Origin: Hyaloperonospora brassicae | Lineage: Eukaryota > Oomycota > Peronosporomycetes > Peronosporales > Peronosporaceae | Length of the DNA: 64,000 bases | Direction of reading: 5' to 3' | Assembly: GCA_947650285.1 (NCBI GenBank) | Contig: CANTFL010001312.1 | Span: 558,001 to 622,000 of the forward strand | Shown: positions 24,331-36,789 of the stretch, piece by piece | How the letters are laid out: each line of letters begins with the position of its first letter | Position numbering within the stretch: the stretch's first letter is position 1 | Notes under the pieces: generated by a model | What the model saw: only the letters and a program-made list of their open reading frames with translations | Told to the model about the DNA's origin: nothing | Databases searched by the model: none | Position numbers and translations under genes: made by a program

Positions 24331-25089
24331 AATCTTATCCTTCGCATCGTGGACACTCTCGTCATCGATGAAAAGCTGACAACCCGATCATTCTTAGCAA
24401 ACTTTACTGCCAACCACACATCGGCCACGTAGTTGTCCTCTGCGATGAGTACGCAGATCGCTTGAATTGACACTACGCAGATTACGCACGATATGTTTAG
24501 GTCCTAGCGTAAAGGACTGAGTTACACTCGAAGTTGACTTCGACGGTGCTGTCGGACCATTAGTATATGCGCCTAAATTTGACCCGTCATCAAAGAACAC
24601 ATTCAGCATTACGTTTGTTTTCGGGCATATTACTTTATCATATGAATGAAAAATTATTCTCTCGGTATTAATTTCTTACAGTCTATTTCCTCAGGTGCGC
24701 GGTGACTTATTCCTTCAACTTCATCCAGCTTTAGTAGTTTCTACAGACCGGTCCTCTTCGGTCGGCTCTCCAGTCGACATAAAACTACCATGTTGACGAT
24801 CCTGGCCAACAGTTTTCTTCTTACTTTGATGCTACTCCCAATCAATGCACCCATGTACCGGTGCACTTGACTTATTCGAGTGTTGAACCTGCAGCGCTGA
24901 CTTTGTTTCAACAACCACCGGCAGCTTTCTTCACAGTGTAGTGATCAGCTAAAATTCGTTTTTTTACATTATTAATATCGACCGAACAGCAATAGCGATT
25001 ATCTCACTCATTTGGAGAACATTTACGAGCGTTGTAACGCTTTAGGACGCTTGTCAAATGGCAATCGTATAAACAAAGGGAGTGCGTCG

Positions 25090-25420
25090 TTGCGAATCAT
25101 TACTGCCGGTTATTCATGTCTCGTGCCTTATGGGATTCGGTATTCATCGGATGACATCAAAATTGCTTTCCATATCTAAAAGGATGAAAGCATCACCGTG
25201 CTTCTTGTTTTACAGATAAAGTTGATTCACGCTACACGTCTCTTCACTGTAATAGATACGTCTGCTACAAGATACACCTTTTTCTCGATAGAAAGATCTC
25301 GATCAAACCACTTGAGCCTAATATCTCGTAGCAACAGACTTCAGATTATTTTCGACGACCCAAATCAACTAGAGCACGAAGTGACAGCTTTTTTTCACAT
25401 CGATCCTTAAGGTGATGATA
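25090..25420 (-). pseudogene. Gypsy protease end relic, S2 copy 1
   Basis: Minus-strand reading around 25210-25090 gives DMESNFDVIR.IPNPIRHE. This resembles the FDVILGMPWL..H segment at the end of Gypsy aspartic proteases. It lies upstream of the RT relic, as expected for gag-protease-RT order. No intact DSG active site was seen. Confidence 0.45.
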
Positions 25421-26090
25421 TTTGCCTCGTCACCAGCGGCAGTAATATGTATCGAATTTGTATCTATACAAAAAGCTCGTCAAAATAATTGCAAATTCTC
25501 TTGAGGTTGCGGAATAAGCAGGTTGGAACACGTTCACTGACCCCAACCGTGATTTTGACGGTCCAAATCGTTGTTGAGACTTCGAAACAGGGTCAAACCT
25601 GCGTATCGGGTAGTATTTGGACAAATGAAGGTCGTTACAAACTGTATTGAGTGAGGAAAATTTAAAATAATTATAACATAAGCGTAGTGCCCTGTCTGAT
25701 TTGGTTCTTTGCCCATATGTGTTCTAGAGATCTAGTTCTTCGCTTTCCACATAAAAGATGTCTATTGGTTCCGACCTCCAAACCAATATTATATAAGGGT
25801 CAACAGCAAACTGATTTAATATGATCCTGTTTCAAACTATTTCTGCTCTTACTACACAAAGGGAAGTTGTTCCAGGCGATACAGATGGGTCTTGACAGAG
25901 CCATCCTTAAATACTGCATGAAAACAGTAATAAACGTGCGTTCATCTGCCGAATAAACCATGATACAACTCGCAAGGTGTGTTATGTAATGTTTTGAGCG
26001 TGAACGTCATTCTTACTCTGCATAATTTTAGAAGATCTGGCCGATCCCTACATCAGATTGTGGCGACTCAAGCGTTATTATAAGACCTGT

Positions 26091-28800
26091 CTTAGCTTCA
26101 TCCAACGTCTTCAATGTTAAGATATTGTGGCTAGCACTAAGGTCCAAAATTGGCACATCCTGACATTCATAAATAAGCCAATGCAACTTGAATTTGCTCG
26201 CCGACATCAGTATTAATGCAAGTTGCGTTGTCTTGCGAATGTATCGAGCTCTTGCGGCGGGACCTAGATAGGCGAATTATCGTAACAGGTTATCCTTTTT
26301 CGTTTTCGTGTTACTTCTTTTAAAGAATTCTTTAGATTTTTGAGCCGATACTTGTTCAGCAGCCCGAGAACAGCGGCCTGAAACTGACTTCGTCTTAACG
26401 GTTTAAACTGTGAATCGCTATTCTCGAAGCAGATTTGGTAGTTGAGGCTCTTGCTGGTAAAAGAAGGGTTTATTTCCCTGAGCTCCACGCCAATTAAATT
26501 AATGAATAGCTAGGCTATTGCGTCACCTTGCTCGTAATTTTCATTAGGATGATAATAAATGCAAAATTCTATGTAGTATCGCTGACACTAGACTAACCTC
26601 TGACTACTTCTGTAGTAATGAATTAATATTTACTATCTTTGAATTCTTTTGCTCCATCACATCATGCTCCGCTTTGAAGCTGCTCTCTATTATTTTCAGC
26701 ACGCATCTATGAAATCTGTTTCTACGGTGACTCTTTCTGCACTAACTCTGAATTGCTTAAAGGCAGAATGAATCAATTCGGACCCTTGTCGTTATTACAG
26801 CGACCTATATGATAGTATTAACTTGCCACGTCAGACAATGATAAGCCGGGAATACATCGCAATCATAAATAAAGACTTGAAGCCATTCGCGTTGTATACT
26901 CTTGAGAATGTCGACTCGCCCGAGTCATTTGAATTCAGGATAGCACCTAATACTCGTTACCGCACCGCGAGAAGAATAGCGACGAGCAACACTAATACAG
27001 ACGACGGGTTGCACCGCATATAATGCAACTTTGTGAAACGCTGACAAGCGAGTCGAATTGCATGATTATCCTTTACGATTCGTACCAATTCAAAAGTGAA
27101 GACAGGCCGAAATCACGGAGTCGCCGATTGGAACGCCTGAGTCGGAGATCACGTGCGGGTGACGGAAGCGATGCAAATACTAAAGTAGAACTCGGTGAAA
27201 ATAAGAGGTGATGATCGCAAACACCATGCTTAAAGCGAGTACCACCAGTTCTATTATCCTCAAACACCTCATATTAGAGCGTTAAAAGCGATATTGTTAT
27301 ATGTAAGTAAGTGGACAGTCTCTACAGCTTTGTTGCAAAATTACGATGGTACACATCGGTCGGTGACGTTCGCACGCTTTAAATAAAAGAATCAACTACA
27401 CTATGTAACGAAAGAAGTTTTGGCTCTCCTAATAATCCTATATGTATAATTACTATGCTGGTTGCAACAAAATCAAGGTCCTAACCTGCTTTTTGATCTT
27501 GGCTTCATTGGTGCAAACGCCCAGACTCAACGGGCGGTTTTCAAGATTGACAGCATTTTTATCAACCTGTACACTATAGATTTACGATTGCAAGAAAGGA
27601 GAATATGAGTTCTTATGGACTATGGCCGCGATTGTTAAACCTCGAGAAAACGTATCAAAGTAGTCATTGCGCTTTTTTATAATAATCAGCTTAGCTAGAG
27701 CATCAGTATGCCTTCTCAACGAGTGGCATAGACGAGCGCCTGGTGGTAGTCGGTTTTAACGGATTCACTCGGGTAGACGGCAGCGTAAGACGTATATTGC
27801 CGCTCTAAAGATTTTTTAGAGTAAGAGATCGTGAAGCGGCGTTTATATACACCATATATTTCAATGAAAACGAAGTAGAGTATGGAGGCTAGCTGTTAAG
27901 TTTCGTTCTGCTGAAAGGATTGGACTAGATAAATATTCATCATATGTAACGACTCGAACCTGGTAATATGACAACTGCGTGGCGAAGTTGACTGTAAAGA
28001 GCCAGGCCTGAAATTGTTGCGACACAAAGCAATGGAAAGATTTTGATTGGCTAATAATAAATTCCTACACCTGAAGAGAGAATGAGATCAAGTTGCGGGT
28101 TGGCTCAAGAGTGAAGATTTGCAACAGAAGAGATGTACGATTATCGCGACGCAAAAATATCGGCAGAATTCAATTACACTCAACCGGTTGGACGAGTTGT
28201 TAACATGTGTAAGTACGGAAGCGGTGATCAAAATGGCGGTAAGCGCCTGATTAGCCGCGCTAAGACGACGAGAGGTGGAATTTCTACAACAAAGTAGGTA
28301 AGCGGATTCGGATAGATCGTATTTAGCAGGCACAAAAAGAGGGTATTTAGAATTATAATTCTATAGAATATCTCGACAGAGCATAAATTACGTTAAATTT
28401 GGCGGAGGTGAAGAATACAACTCTAGTTGGACCTGATTTAAAAATAACTGAAGATTAGCAATGTTTCTCCTACAACTGCTTTACTCCAACACATGGCTGT
28501 ACTGGGATGAAGGAACAGGTGATTCCATATGTATTGCAAAATGATGGTATACACAACTTCTAAACTAGTGTGGACGGTAGACATTTGGTGATCGGCCGGA
28601 TAGACCAGCGGAGTAGGGCCCATTTTTCCTTAAGAGGTCGAGATGAAAGTGAACTGATTTACACAGGTGAATGTTTGAGTTGTATTCGGGAAAAAGAGCC
28701 TTAAATACGTGTGCAATATCACCTGGGATTGTTCAGGCCTCAAACCCTGTCTAGATTATTGCTACAGATCACATTTAGTCTCTACTACGACCTTATAAGA
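26091..28800. other. Decayed repeat DNA, little assignable
   Basis: 26091-26500 keeps weak, much older similarity to 62421-62760 and may be the gag end of the same Gypsy family. 26500-28800 has only short frames. The segment upstream of the integrase relic at 28840 may be an unrecognisable RT of the same element. Confidence 0.35.
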
Positions 28801-28839
28801 ATAATAACGGGCTTAAACTGTGTGTGTATCTGTTTTTCA

Positions 28840-29660
28840 GGCACATATTACCAAAGAGAGTGGATTTGGATCCACTTAAACGATTGCGGAGAGTTGTGAA
28901 GTGTGTGTTCAGGCGATTTAGTGCAAGTGAAGTTATCCGCCGCGACATTGTACGACGATTTGCATCTAAATTGTTTTGATCGTATTACACTATTAAAGGA
29001 CAGAAACAGCGTTCTGCGATGGCATATAATCCACAAGCAAATAACACGGCTAAAAATATTGCAAAATTTGACGAGGGCACTGAAGATATAAGTCACAGAT
29101 GTGGATAAAAAATTGAGACTAGTACGCGGAAAATTCAACGTTTGTGATTAATTACCGCTTAAGATGAAGTAAGTATCAGCATACATTGCTTATACGCAGG
29201 TAATATATATCCGATCTACCCTAGAGGCTGCTTTGCCCCTTAAAATCACTAAGTTACGATACAAGGATCCGCGTAAATGACGTTTTGCATACATCGACAG
29301 TATCAACACGCTAGAGCTACCGTAAACGAGCGTCTTGGGGCCGCGGTACAGGTTCGAGTTGACGGAAAAAATGCAGACTTGGATCTCACGGGCACAGAGG
29401 TTGAATCCGAAGTAATTATATATATATCGAGAGAGAAATCATAGGAAGGATACACACAAAAGCTGGCGCATATGTGGCATGGGCCTTTCGAGTCGCTGAA
29501 TCGTGTGGAGAGTGCGCGGTACGATTGGAGATCGCCGGCACACCTTACAAATTGTTCCCGGTGGTCCATATATCATAGTTCGAACTATTGAGGACATTTT
29601 TAACTGCCCGAACACGACATTAAGAGTGACAGAAGCAAATCGGATCAATTTTGGTATGGA
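28840..29660 (+). pseudogene. Second Gypsy lineage: integrase relic
   Basis: Plus-strand fragments include KRLRRVVKCVFRRFSASEV (about 28875-28935). QRSAMAYNPQANNTAKN (about 29007-29060) corresponds to the ST.YHPQ..GQ.ER segment carrying the last catalytic residue of retroviral-type integrases. At about 29460-29600, KLAHMWHGPF, RLEIAGTPYK and LFPVVHIS pieces match the C-terminal region. The third catalytic Glu position is not preserved in readable form, and frames shift. The motif wording differs from the S2 and 38.8-kb elements, so this is another family. Confidence 0.6.
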
Positions 29661-30690
29661 GATCTTATTAGAAGACAGCTGAAAAAATAAATTCGACGAT
29701 GAGAAATTCGAAGAGGAGAAGATCGACGATGGGAGCTCCGGGCGGAAGACACGTTGAACGTGTGCATCACAATTTTGGTTTGCGCTAAATAGAATACATT
29801 GATCCCACTTGAGTGGATGAGACGCGTTAATTTTTGAAGCTCTCTATTACCAGACTTTAAACGCAGTCGTGTCAATATTAAATCGGTTAGGGGCGATGCA
29901 AGAGGAAGAATAGCAGAATCAGCAACCTTATGCCTGTTTTAAAAGGGTTTGGATGTGCAGTCCGTCTGCACAAAATATGTTGGAAGGGACACAGGATTTA
30001 ACAGTTATGGTAATCAACGTGCATCAAGCTCCTGATTGTGGCCGAAAGGTCTTAAAAATGTGAATAATATTATAATAACCATAAATAAATAGAGTATTGT
30101 AATGAAGAAATATAAATGAAGAAAATCCAAAGATTATGGCTGAAAGCAATACGGTAAGCGCGGAAGTAGCAATCAACAAATTTGGTCGATAATTTGGTGG
30201 GACGGATAGGGACAAGTTAATTAAAACGTAACGCTCCGCAACAGATCCTTGCGAGGGCAAATAAAACCTCAAAGAAACAATAAAAAAAGATAGACTACGA
30301 AGAAGGTGGACGGCTAGACCAGGACTAATAAAGATTTTGATTACCATAATATTAATATAGTAAGCTAGTTTATAGAAGGAAACTTCACTTGATAATATAG
30401 ATCTTCATAACGTGTTTATGTATGCGCTACGCGCTGTGTCAACGTGTCGAGAACATTCATCTTCTTCTTCTGAAAGATGTAGGTTAGCGAGAGGTGCATT
30501 TAGCACGTGCAATTTAATTTTATTTCTTGCTTTAAAATTATAGAATTAAATTTTGCGACGAAGTGTTTGCAAGCGCAGCCGCCAGACATTTTATGAACGC
30601 ACGCAAACAATTGAATCGACAGCCCTACGATATGCCCTATGCCTCGTCGAAAACGTGTTCACGTCGTAATTGTAGGTGACGACGATCAAA
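29661..30690. other. Unassigned AT-rich stretch
   Basis: A 107-codon minus-strand frame (30024-30347) is hydrophobic and AT-driven with no motif. I see nothing else. Confidence 0.4.
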
Positions 30691-30699
30691 TCTTCAACA

Positions 30700-32620
30700 C
30701 GTCGTTCGTTATTTAAAGCAACATGTGGTCCAACTCGACATGGTCAATTTACTCCTCCGTCCATATTTTTGCAAGCTACTCACGGTGCGGCGCCAGAACG
30801 TTTTGACGAACTTTCGCGGCGACGGATTGACGAGCGGTGCAGGCAAGACCGGCGGTGCATCATAGACGAGAGGCAGATTGTTGTCGTCGCTCTCTTTCTC
30901 TTTCCGCTCGCACGATCTGCAGGCCGATCATCAGGTTCATCGCGTAGGTAGCAACCTCGAGTACGACGATTAGCCTCTCGTCGTCGCTCAGCGTCACCAA
31001 TAGCTGCATTGACCACGAGCCCTGGTCCTCGATGTGAGCAAAAATGTCCGCATAGGCGATACTCATGCCACCATCAACAAAATAGCCGTCCATCGGCCTA
31101 TCTGTTGAGTCAATGCTGAACATTGCGACACGCAGTCTAATTATCTTGCAAATGTGCTCGTCCTACTGCGCTTTCAAGAGCACCTTGTTCTGAAGTATTT
31201 AAATTGTCCTGTAGACACTATTGATGGCAGGAGACGCAGCGCACGTCATTATTCACCAGAACGGCGACGGCGTGACGTCTTTGATCACCAGCCGCGTAGT
31301 TGACCAGTCTTGCCGGTATGTAATGCAAAATCTCAGTTCGGTGACAAACTAAACCCAGTGAGCTGTCACTCCTCGCCCTTGACAATCAACTCGCTGATGA
31401 AGCTAAAATGAGCACGCAGCAAGACGCTTAACGCGTGCGCTTTGGCGATACATTGTTGAACGTGTGCTCTCAACTAAAAAGGCGCGCACCAAATGCGCAG
31501 GACAGGATGCTCGGCCGCAGCGCAAGATTGTGTGACCAAGCCGACATGGAGGCCATTCGTTGATTTCTCGCTGTCCAAAGCAATTCAAAGCAATTTTATT
31601 TTACCCATCCGTACAACACGTCCATAAACTTGCAGATCCTATAGGATATGATCTGCGATGTATGCCTATCGAAGATTGAACTGGCGACGAGGTGAGAATT
31701 AACCAGAACGCCGCGGTACCAAATCGCAAAAGCAGGTAAAAGAACGACTGGCCGCGATGCATACTGCCATCACACGCGACTGAAAATGCCTATACGGATG
31801 CGTCACCCATGAAGCACACAATTCGTTGCAATGGTGAATCGACAAGAGCGCGGATAAATTGGCCGACATCAAAGTTTCAATGCCTGCAAGCTTCGGCGTC
31901 TTCGTACGTCGCTTGGCATCTTCAATTGTAATGGCGTCCTTAATGAATATTACGACGCTTTACGTTGTCCAATGCGAGTTCGTAACGCATTACGTTCTTG
32001 CTATCGATGACGTTATTCTCAATCTCATAGTTAATGACGAATAGCATCATCGCTTGCACCTTTCGCTGGACATCTTGGTGATAGTCTTGGCTTTTGTCTT
32101 TGCTGGGTAAGACGCCACGAGGTCCTTTTCATTGTTGTCTTCGGCATTATCCGCATTTCGTCGTTCTTCAATGACATGTCGCAGATGATGGTCTTGGCGA
32201 TTAGCGACGAAAATTTAAATTCCATAAATTAGCCTACAACGCAGAGGTAATGATGCAGCGTGTTCACGATCTTCTTCTTCCTCTTGATGGGATTGCGTTT
32301 ATTCGTATTACACAGATCGCTGTACTCTTCTCACGCCTTGCCATGCTGCGTCGTATTGTGACTGCGAGCGTTCTGCGGCACTAACGATTTCGTGAAGTAC
32401 GTTATATCAACGCGCTACATACGCTTGCTTACAGTTGAGCTTCCAACCTCAACCTTGTCACGCCTGTCATAGATGCAAAACAGGCATCGCACATTTTTTG
32501 CGCCGTCCATTTCCGTCTTGATGAGCTCGGATCCAAACTTCAGCGCATGCTTCTCCTGGAACGGCGTCGTCCTATGTCCCATTGCAGCACTTAGGCTGCG
32601 CAAAATCACGATTTTTGCGT
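30700..32620 (-). pseudogene. hAT-like / BED-type zinc-finger transposase relic
   Basis: Reading on the minus strand from 32609, the N-terminal part has KHALKFGSELIKTEMDG followed by VRCLFCIYDRRD (a C-x2-C zinc-finger-like start). It continues with YFTKSLVPQN and SHNTTQHGKA.EEY. This resembles an abundant oomycete family of hAT-like proteins with a BED-type finger. Further along, KFMDVLYGW (about 31620) and SMSAWSHNLAL (about 31540) resemble the transposase core, where KVMDVLYADWKNKL..VSSDGARN is usual. GC content is higher than in the flanks. Stops and shifts are frequent, so it is a pseudogene. No terminal repeats were found. Confidence 0.5.
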
Positions 32621-32874
32621 AGTTTTAAAGTAATTAGTAAAGGTCTTAGTTTATGGACCATTCATATTTTTATTTATGGTATTTCTATCCCATTTTTAGA
32701 TTTTCCACAATTTTATCAGGCCTGGGCTAGACTGATATTGCCTTATGTATTACGGCAGAGGAGATAGTTGGGGAGAAGTAGATTGAATATTGGTGTAAAA
32801 AATGGACAGAAGAATGGCTACTATAGCACGATGACTAGGTGGGAAGTAAAATAGGGTGAGTCAGGACTATCGGA

Positions 32875-32942
32875 TCCGATTCGAGAGGGGGTCCGATTCG
32901 AGAGGGGATCCGATTCGAGAGGAAATCCGATTCGAGATCAGA
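32875..32942. repeat. Four-unit 17-bp tandem repeat
   Basis: Units start at 32875, 32892, 32909 and 32926, each TCCGATTCGAGAGG plus three variable purines; the last unit is degenerate at its end. It is followed by GATCAGATCCTGACCTGATC, a short palindrome-like run. No coding meaning is apparent. Confidence 0.9.
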
Positions 32943-32949
32943 TCCTGAC

Positions 32950-34990
32950 CTGATCTAGGGGTAACGGATTATCCAAGGAGCCTGGGATGTACAAAAGACA
33001 TATTGAGTGATTGAATGACGCGTGGCGAGTGCCTATTTCATAGACATGCTAGATAGTAGGTTTCTTGAGCTGGTAGGCTAACAATAAACAAAGGTCAATT
33101 TGCACTTAAGACACACCTCATCTCTTTCAGCTGGATCTTTGTCCCCCGACGACACCAATCGTTACGCCGCTTGTCTAAATATGTGTCGCACCTGGATTTT
33201 ATGGTCAGTTGCGTCTAAAACTATCACAAACATCACAACAACTGCAATAGGGCGAAGCAAGCAAGAAAGGATAAATAAGATCGCGAAACGGCTTAAGTGG
33301 TAAGGCCAAACGGATCTATATCTACATATTGGACAAGGCGGTCTCGTTGAGGTCCAGGTAGCTCATACCGGATATCTACTAGTGAACTGTGATCGTGTGA
33401 AGACTATCACGTGATCACCCCTGTCCCAAACAAGGTCAAGTCTACCATCACTGCAAGTACACTGAGAGGAGTACAGCCCTCCATACTGACGGGTATACAA
33501 GGTGAGGAAAGAATCAAACACGAAAACGGAAACCCCCTGGGTAGTCGGTCGTCTGGACGTCAGTGGAGAGGCAGGATCGCATAAGCAATTTCGTAATAAC
33601 CGCTCAGCCACAAAAATGCGAAGCGACTTGAGATTTTTGTTGATATTTCGTATGGTATCGAAGACATTGAAATCACCAGCTCCAAAAGCAAAATTTACGG
33701 GATTTCGCTATAATATATTATGCGATAACTTTTATGAACCCGCACTAATTTTATGCTATATTGGCATAGCTATGACGTGAATATATCATCGTCTTCGGTC
33801 TTGTGACCACCCGTAAATAATATTGCGTCCGACTCAAATTCTTTTAATCGAGCATGATACGTCTTTGGCGAGCAACAAGCTTTATGCCGTAAAAATAACT
33901 GTAAAAGGCTAGTGAGTAAGCTGATATAATTAAAATGCGTTATCACAGGAGGATAACATACTGTTACTTAGCGTAATATTCACCGGCCGATCACAAACAT
34001 GTATACCTGATGTATATAAGCGAAGTGATTTCGTCATATCGATCAAATAGGGTCATATATCAAATGATTTTTATCTGACATTGTATGTCTTACATTTAAG
34101 CTGCAGATTGTGGTAGTGATGTTGTTGCTGATCTAAATGTTAACATTTATAAGCCTAAAATATGTATGCAGCATTAATTTCTGCAGTGGAAAAACGAAGC
34201 TGGCAAGCGTATCAGATAGGCTGATTTAGCATACAACAAACGCGCGACACAAATATTTGCCTAATATTAGGCCACATCGGTATCAAGGTAGCTCTCCATT
34301 AAATGCTTGATGCGAAAAGTATGCTTTATCACGATATCATGTTTTCCGTCGCGTACACTGACGTGTCAACATGAAACATGGAACAGACACATGAATAATT
34401 ATTCATATAGTGGAATAGATATCAACAATCATAATATGAGCAAAACGTCTACAAAACAAAAAAAATATGGATCATAGCTTATCTGTATAAACAGATGTAC
34501 AAAGTCCACTACGCGATGGAGGAGCACTAAATGCAGCATACACTTCGAGCACCAATGTGCACATATTAAGCATACTTAACGACCAAATATGCCCATTCAT
34601 GCGACAAGCATATATACAATATCTTACATATACTTCATTTCCATACGTATTATATAAGTAAATAGCTTTTTGAAAGTAGTGTCCGCGGTCTCATTGCACG
34701 AACAGAAGGCGCTACGACAATTATAGCGAAGCTTTTTAGTGTGTCTGTTGTTCTGATTCATGGCTAATTTGCCTCTTATACTCCCACCAAACAAAATAAG
34801 ACATTTGGTAATTTTCTAGCTGCTACCTCATTCGGATATCATTGGTTGATAAAAATGGACAGCGGTATGTTCAAATGGCGCGTTCATACTACTTCGTAAA
34901 ATGTTGTTAAAGGTGATGCCATTTGTAGTATAATGCGACTGCTAGAAAATACTTGTAAAATAATGCTTGAGACTCTCATCCATTCGATTA
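32950..34990. other. Unassigned stretch
   Basis: 33100-33620 is somewhat GC-richer, but its frames (up to 92 codons) show no motif. It may be the leader, LTR or gag of the Copia relic that follows. 34000-34990 is AT-rich with nothing recognised. Confidence 0.4.
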
Positions 34991-34999
34991 GCGATCTTA

Positions 35000-35560
35000 T
35001 AGTCGGTCGCGCTAACAACGAACAAGAAATACTTAAAAAGGAATATGAAGACCACAATAACAAAGGTAATTATGTTCGTTACGATGTTGGCGTTATATAG
35101 TCAAATTGGCTATGTTTATTGCAAATTTGGACGAGATTTTGTATTAGTATTTGCAGCAATGGGCATTTTGCACACAAGCGTATCCATTCGGTACCTAATA
35201 AGATACTCAGAAATGAGATACAAAAAAATCGATACAGATTGAAATATCTGCGAGGATCGAAGTGTAATGCTCGCATGGTAAGGCTCGTGTATAACTAGCA
35301 AATTAATTGTAAAACACCATTTTACAGGTTGCAGACCTATGTGCTAGATGAGGATTACAGAATGATCCGGTACCACACCTGTAGACGTGTAACTGAACGA
35401 CACTGCAAATACGATACAAAGTATACAGGTCAATCCACGGGCGCTTGTACGACAGCAAATTACTGTCGGGCGAAGCGCTCGCTATGCTTCTTGTTACAAC
35501 CAGAACAAATGAGCCATCGTGTCAAAGATTAAGAGCTGTAATAAGATATAGACCTGTATC
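35000..35560 (+). pseudogene. Copia reverse transcriptase relic (outer element of the nest)
   Basis: The first frame (35045-35242) contains FAAMGILHTSVSIRYLI, resembling FAPV....SIR.LLA of Copia RT. The later frame ends with YCRAKRSLCFLLQPEQ (about 35457-35505), resembling the highly conserved KKSLYGLKQ.PR motif. A TGA (35240-35242) and at least one frame change separate them. The first frame looks superficially like a signal peptide, but the RT motifs explain it better. Confidence 0.5.
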
Positions 35561-35979
35561 ATAAGACCTACTCGCCGGTAGGTTAAGCAGGATTAGAATA
35601 TAAGCTAATGTAGATTACGATGACGGTCCGGCAGAAAAAAAACATCACTGTGGTGGTCTAAAACTACAAATTAACACTGGCCTTTGTCAATAAAGAAAAA
35701 AATCGCCGACTTTTTCACAAAATGTTCCCGAATTGCAACGTTTTAAAAATTATGGGTGCTACGAGGCATTTGATTAAATTTGCATATTTTTTTCATTGGT
35801 GTTACGAAATGATAAGCTATGACGGGAGGCGTAAGGCTTTCGGGACGTCTTAGAAAATTTTGGAACGTTCTCTAGGCATTGGTACTGTCGCTATGTATAC
35901 TATCACAAGAGCCTTGTGTTGACAACTTGACAAGGAATGATCTACGACTTCGACAATTTGTGCAACCTATATATTCGTA

Positions 35980-36528
35980 ATTATTGGATGCGATCGGCAC
36001 GGGTCGTGACGACTGAATAAGAAATTATACGAATCGCATCCCTCTTCGTGCTACAAGATCTTCGATTGCATGTTTCGAATTGCTATCGCGAAATGCCGAC
36101 ATGCTCTTTCGGATTATTTTTACAAATGTTGTGCAAATGTTAAACGCCATTTCGAGTATTATCTAGGTGGTTATTACAATGCATAAGTACGAGTTAGTAT
36201 AAATGAGTGGTGTACTTTTCGTAATGGTTTTTTTAATCAAAAATATAAATATGATATTCTTTTGATTTTTTATCTTGGAGTGCGTTTTAAAAAGTGTCGG
36301 GGCCCAGTGAATTTTTTTGTCATCAGCCAGTGCGTAAATGCATTCTCAAAATAATGTATCACTGGATACCTTAAGATTGCTTTAGAATTGCCATGGTTAT
36401 GGTGATCCTCGTCCGTACTACTCCCATCAACCCTTCTTTTTCCTATAAAAAGGTCGCATATTTATTTAAGTGTTCTCTAATATGTGTATATTGGTCGTAT
36501 TGTATTAATTATACATACTTTAACGAAG
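35980..36528 (+). repeat. Left part of a Copia LTR interrupted by the MULE
   Basis: Collinear with 16690-17240: TCGGCACGGGTCGTGACGA near 35993, and a CTATAAAAAGGTCG box near 36445. Similarity breaks where the MULE terminal repeat begins at about 36529 and resumes beyond the other end of the MULE at 47292. Confidence 0.45.
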
Positions 36529-36715
36529 GATTCGTTATTTATCACTCACATTTTCGTTACCCAGAACCCGTCCCACAAATTAGGACCTGTATTTGATCCA
36601 AGTGGTGACTCACCACTATGCATTCAACAAATTTTCTGGCCTCTTACAACAACCACCTTGCACTACCATTTTGACCACCTTTCTTATCTTATCATCCACA
36701 ATAAACAGCCTTGAA
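36529..36715. repeat. MULE terminal inverted repeat, left
   Basis: About 187 bp that match the reverse complement of 47105-47291 at roughly 80% by eye. Shared blocks include ATTCGTTATT.ATCACTCAC, TCCCACAAATTA, TCCAAGTGG.GACTCA and CTTACAACAACCACC-like runs. Long terminal repeats are usual for MULEs. No clear 8-10 bp target duplication was found next to the ends. Confidence 0.75.
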
Positions 36716-36789
36716 CCCCCTAATACCAACACTTTGCCGCACGAAAAATCTTTTATACTGAGCAAATGCATTGTGTTCAACAAACTGCC

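Larger units (their letters stand above)
19790..26090. repeat. Duplicated block S2, first copy (direct repeat of about 56125-62420)
   Basis: Collinear with 56125-62420 in the same orientation, at an offset of 36329-36331 bases. Identity is roughly 96-98% by eye, with only small indels. It contains a long-dead Gypsy element on the minus strand. After about 26090 the similarity to the partner drops sharply but does not vanish. Confidence 0.9.

Noticed and set aside
35045..35532. A small secreted protein with a 50-bp GT-AG intron (35278-35327)
   Set aside because: The N-terminus looks like a signal peptide and splice-like borders exist. However, an in-frame TGA (35240-35242) precedes the supposed intron, and both parts match Copia RT motifs (FAPV..SIR and KKSLYGLKQ.PR).
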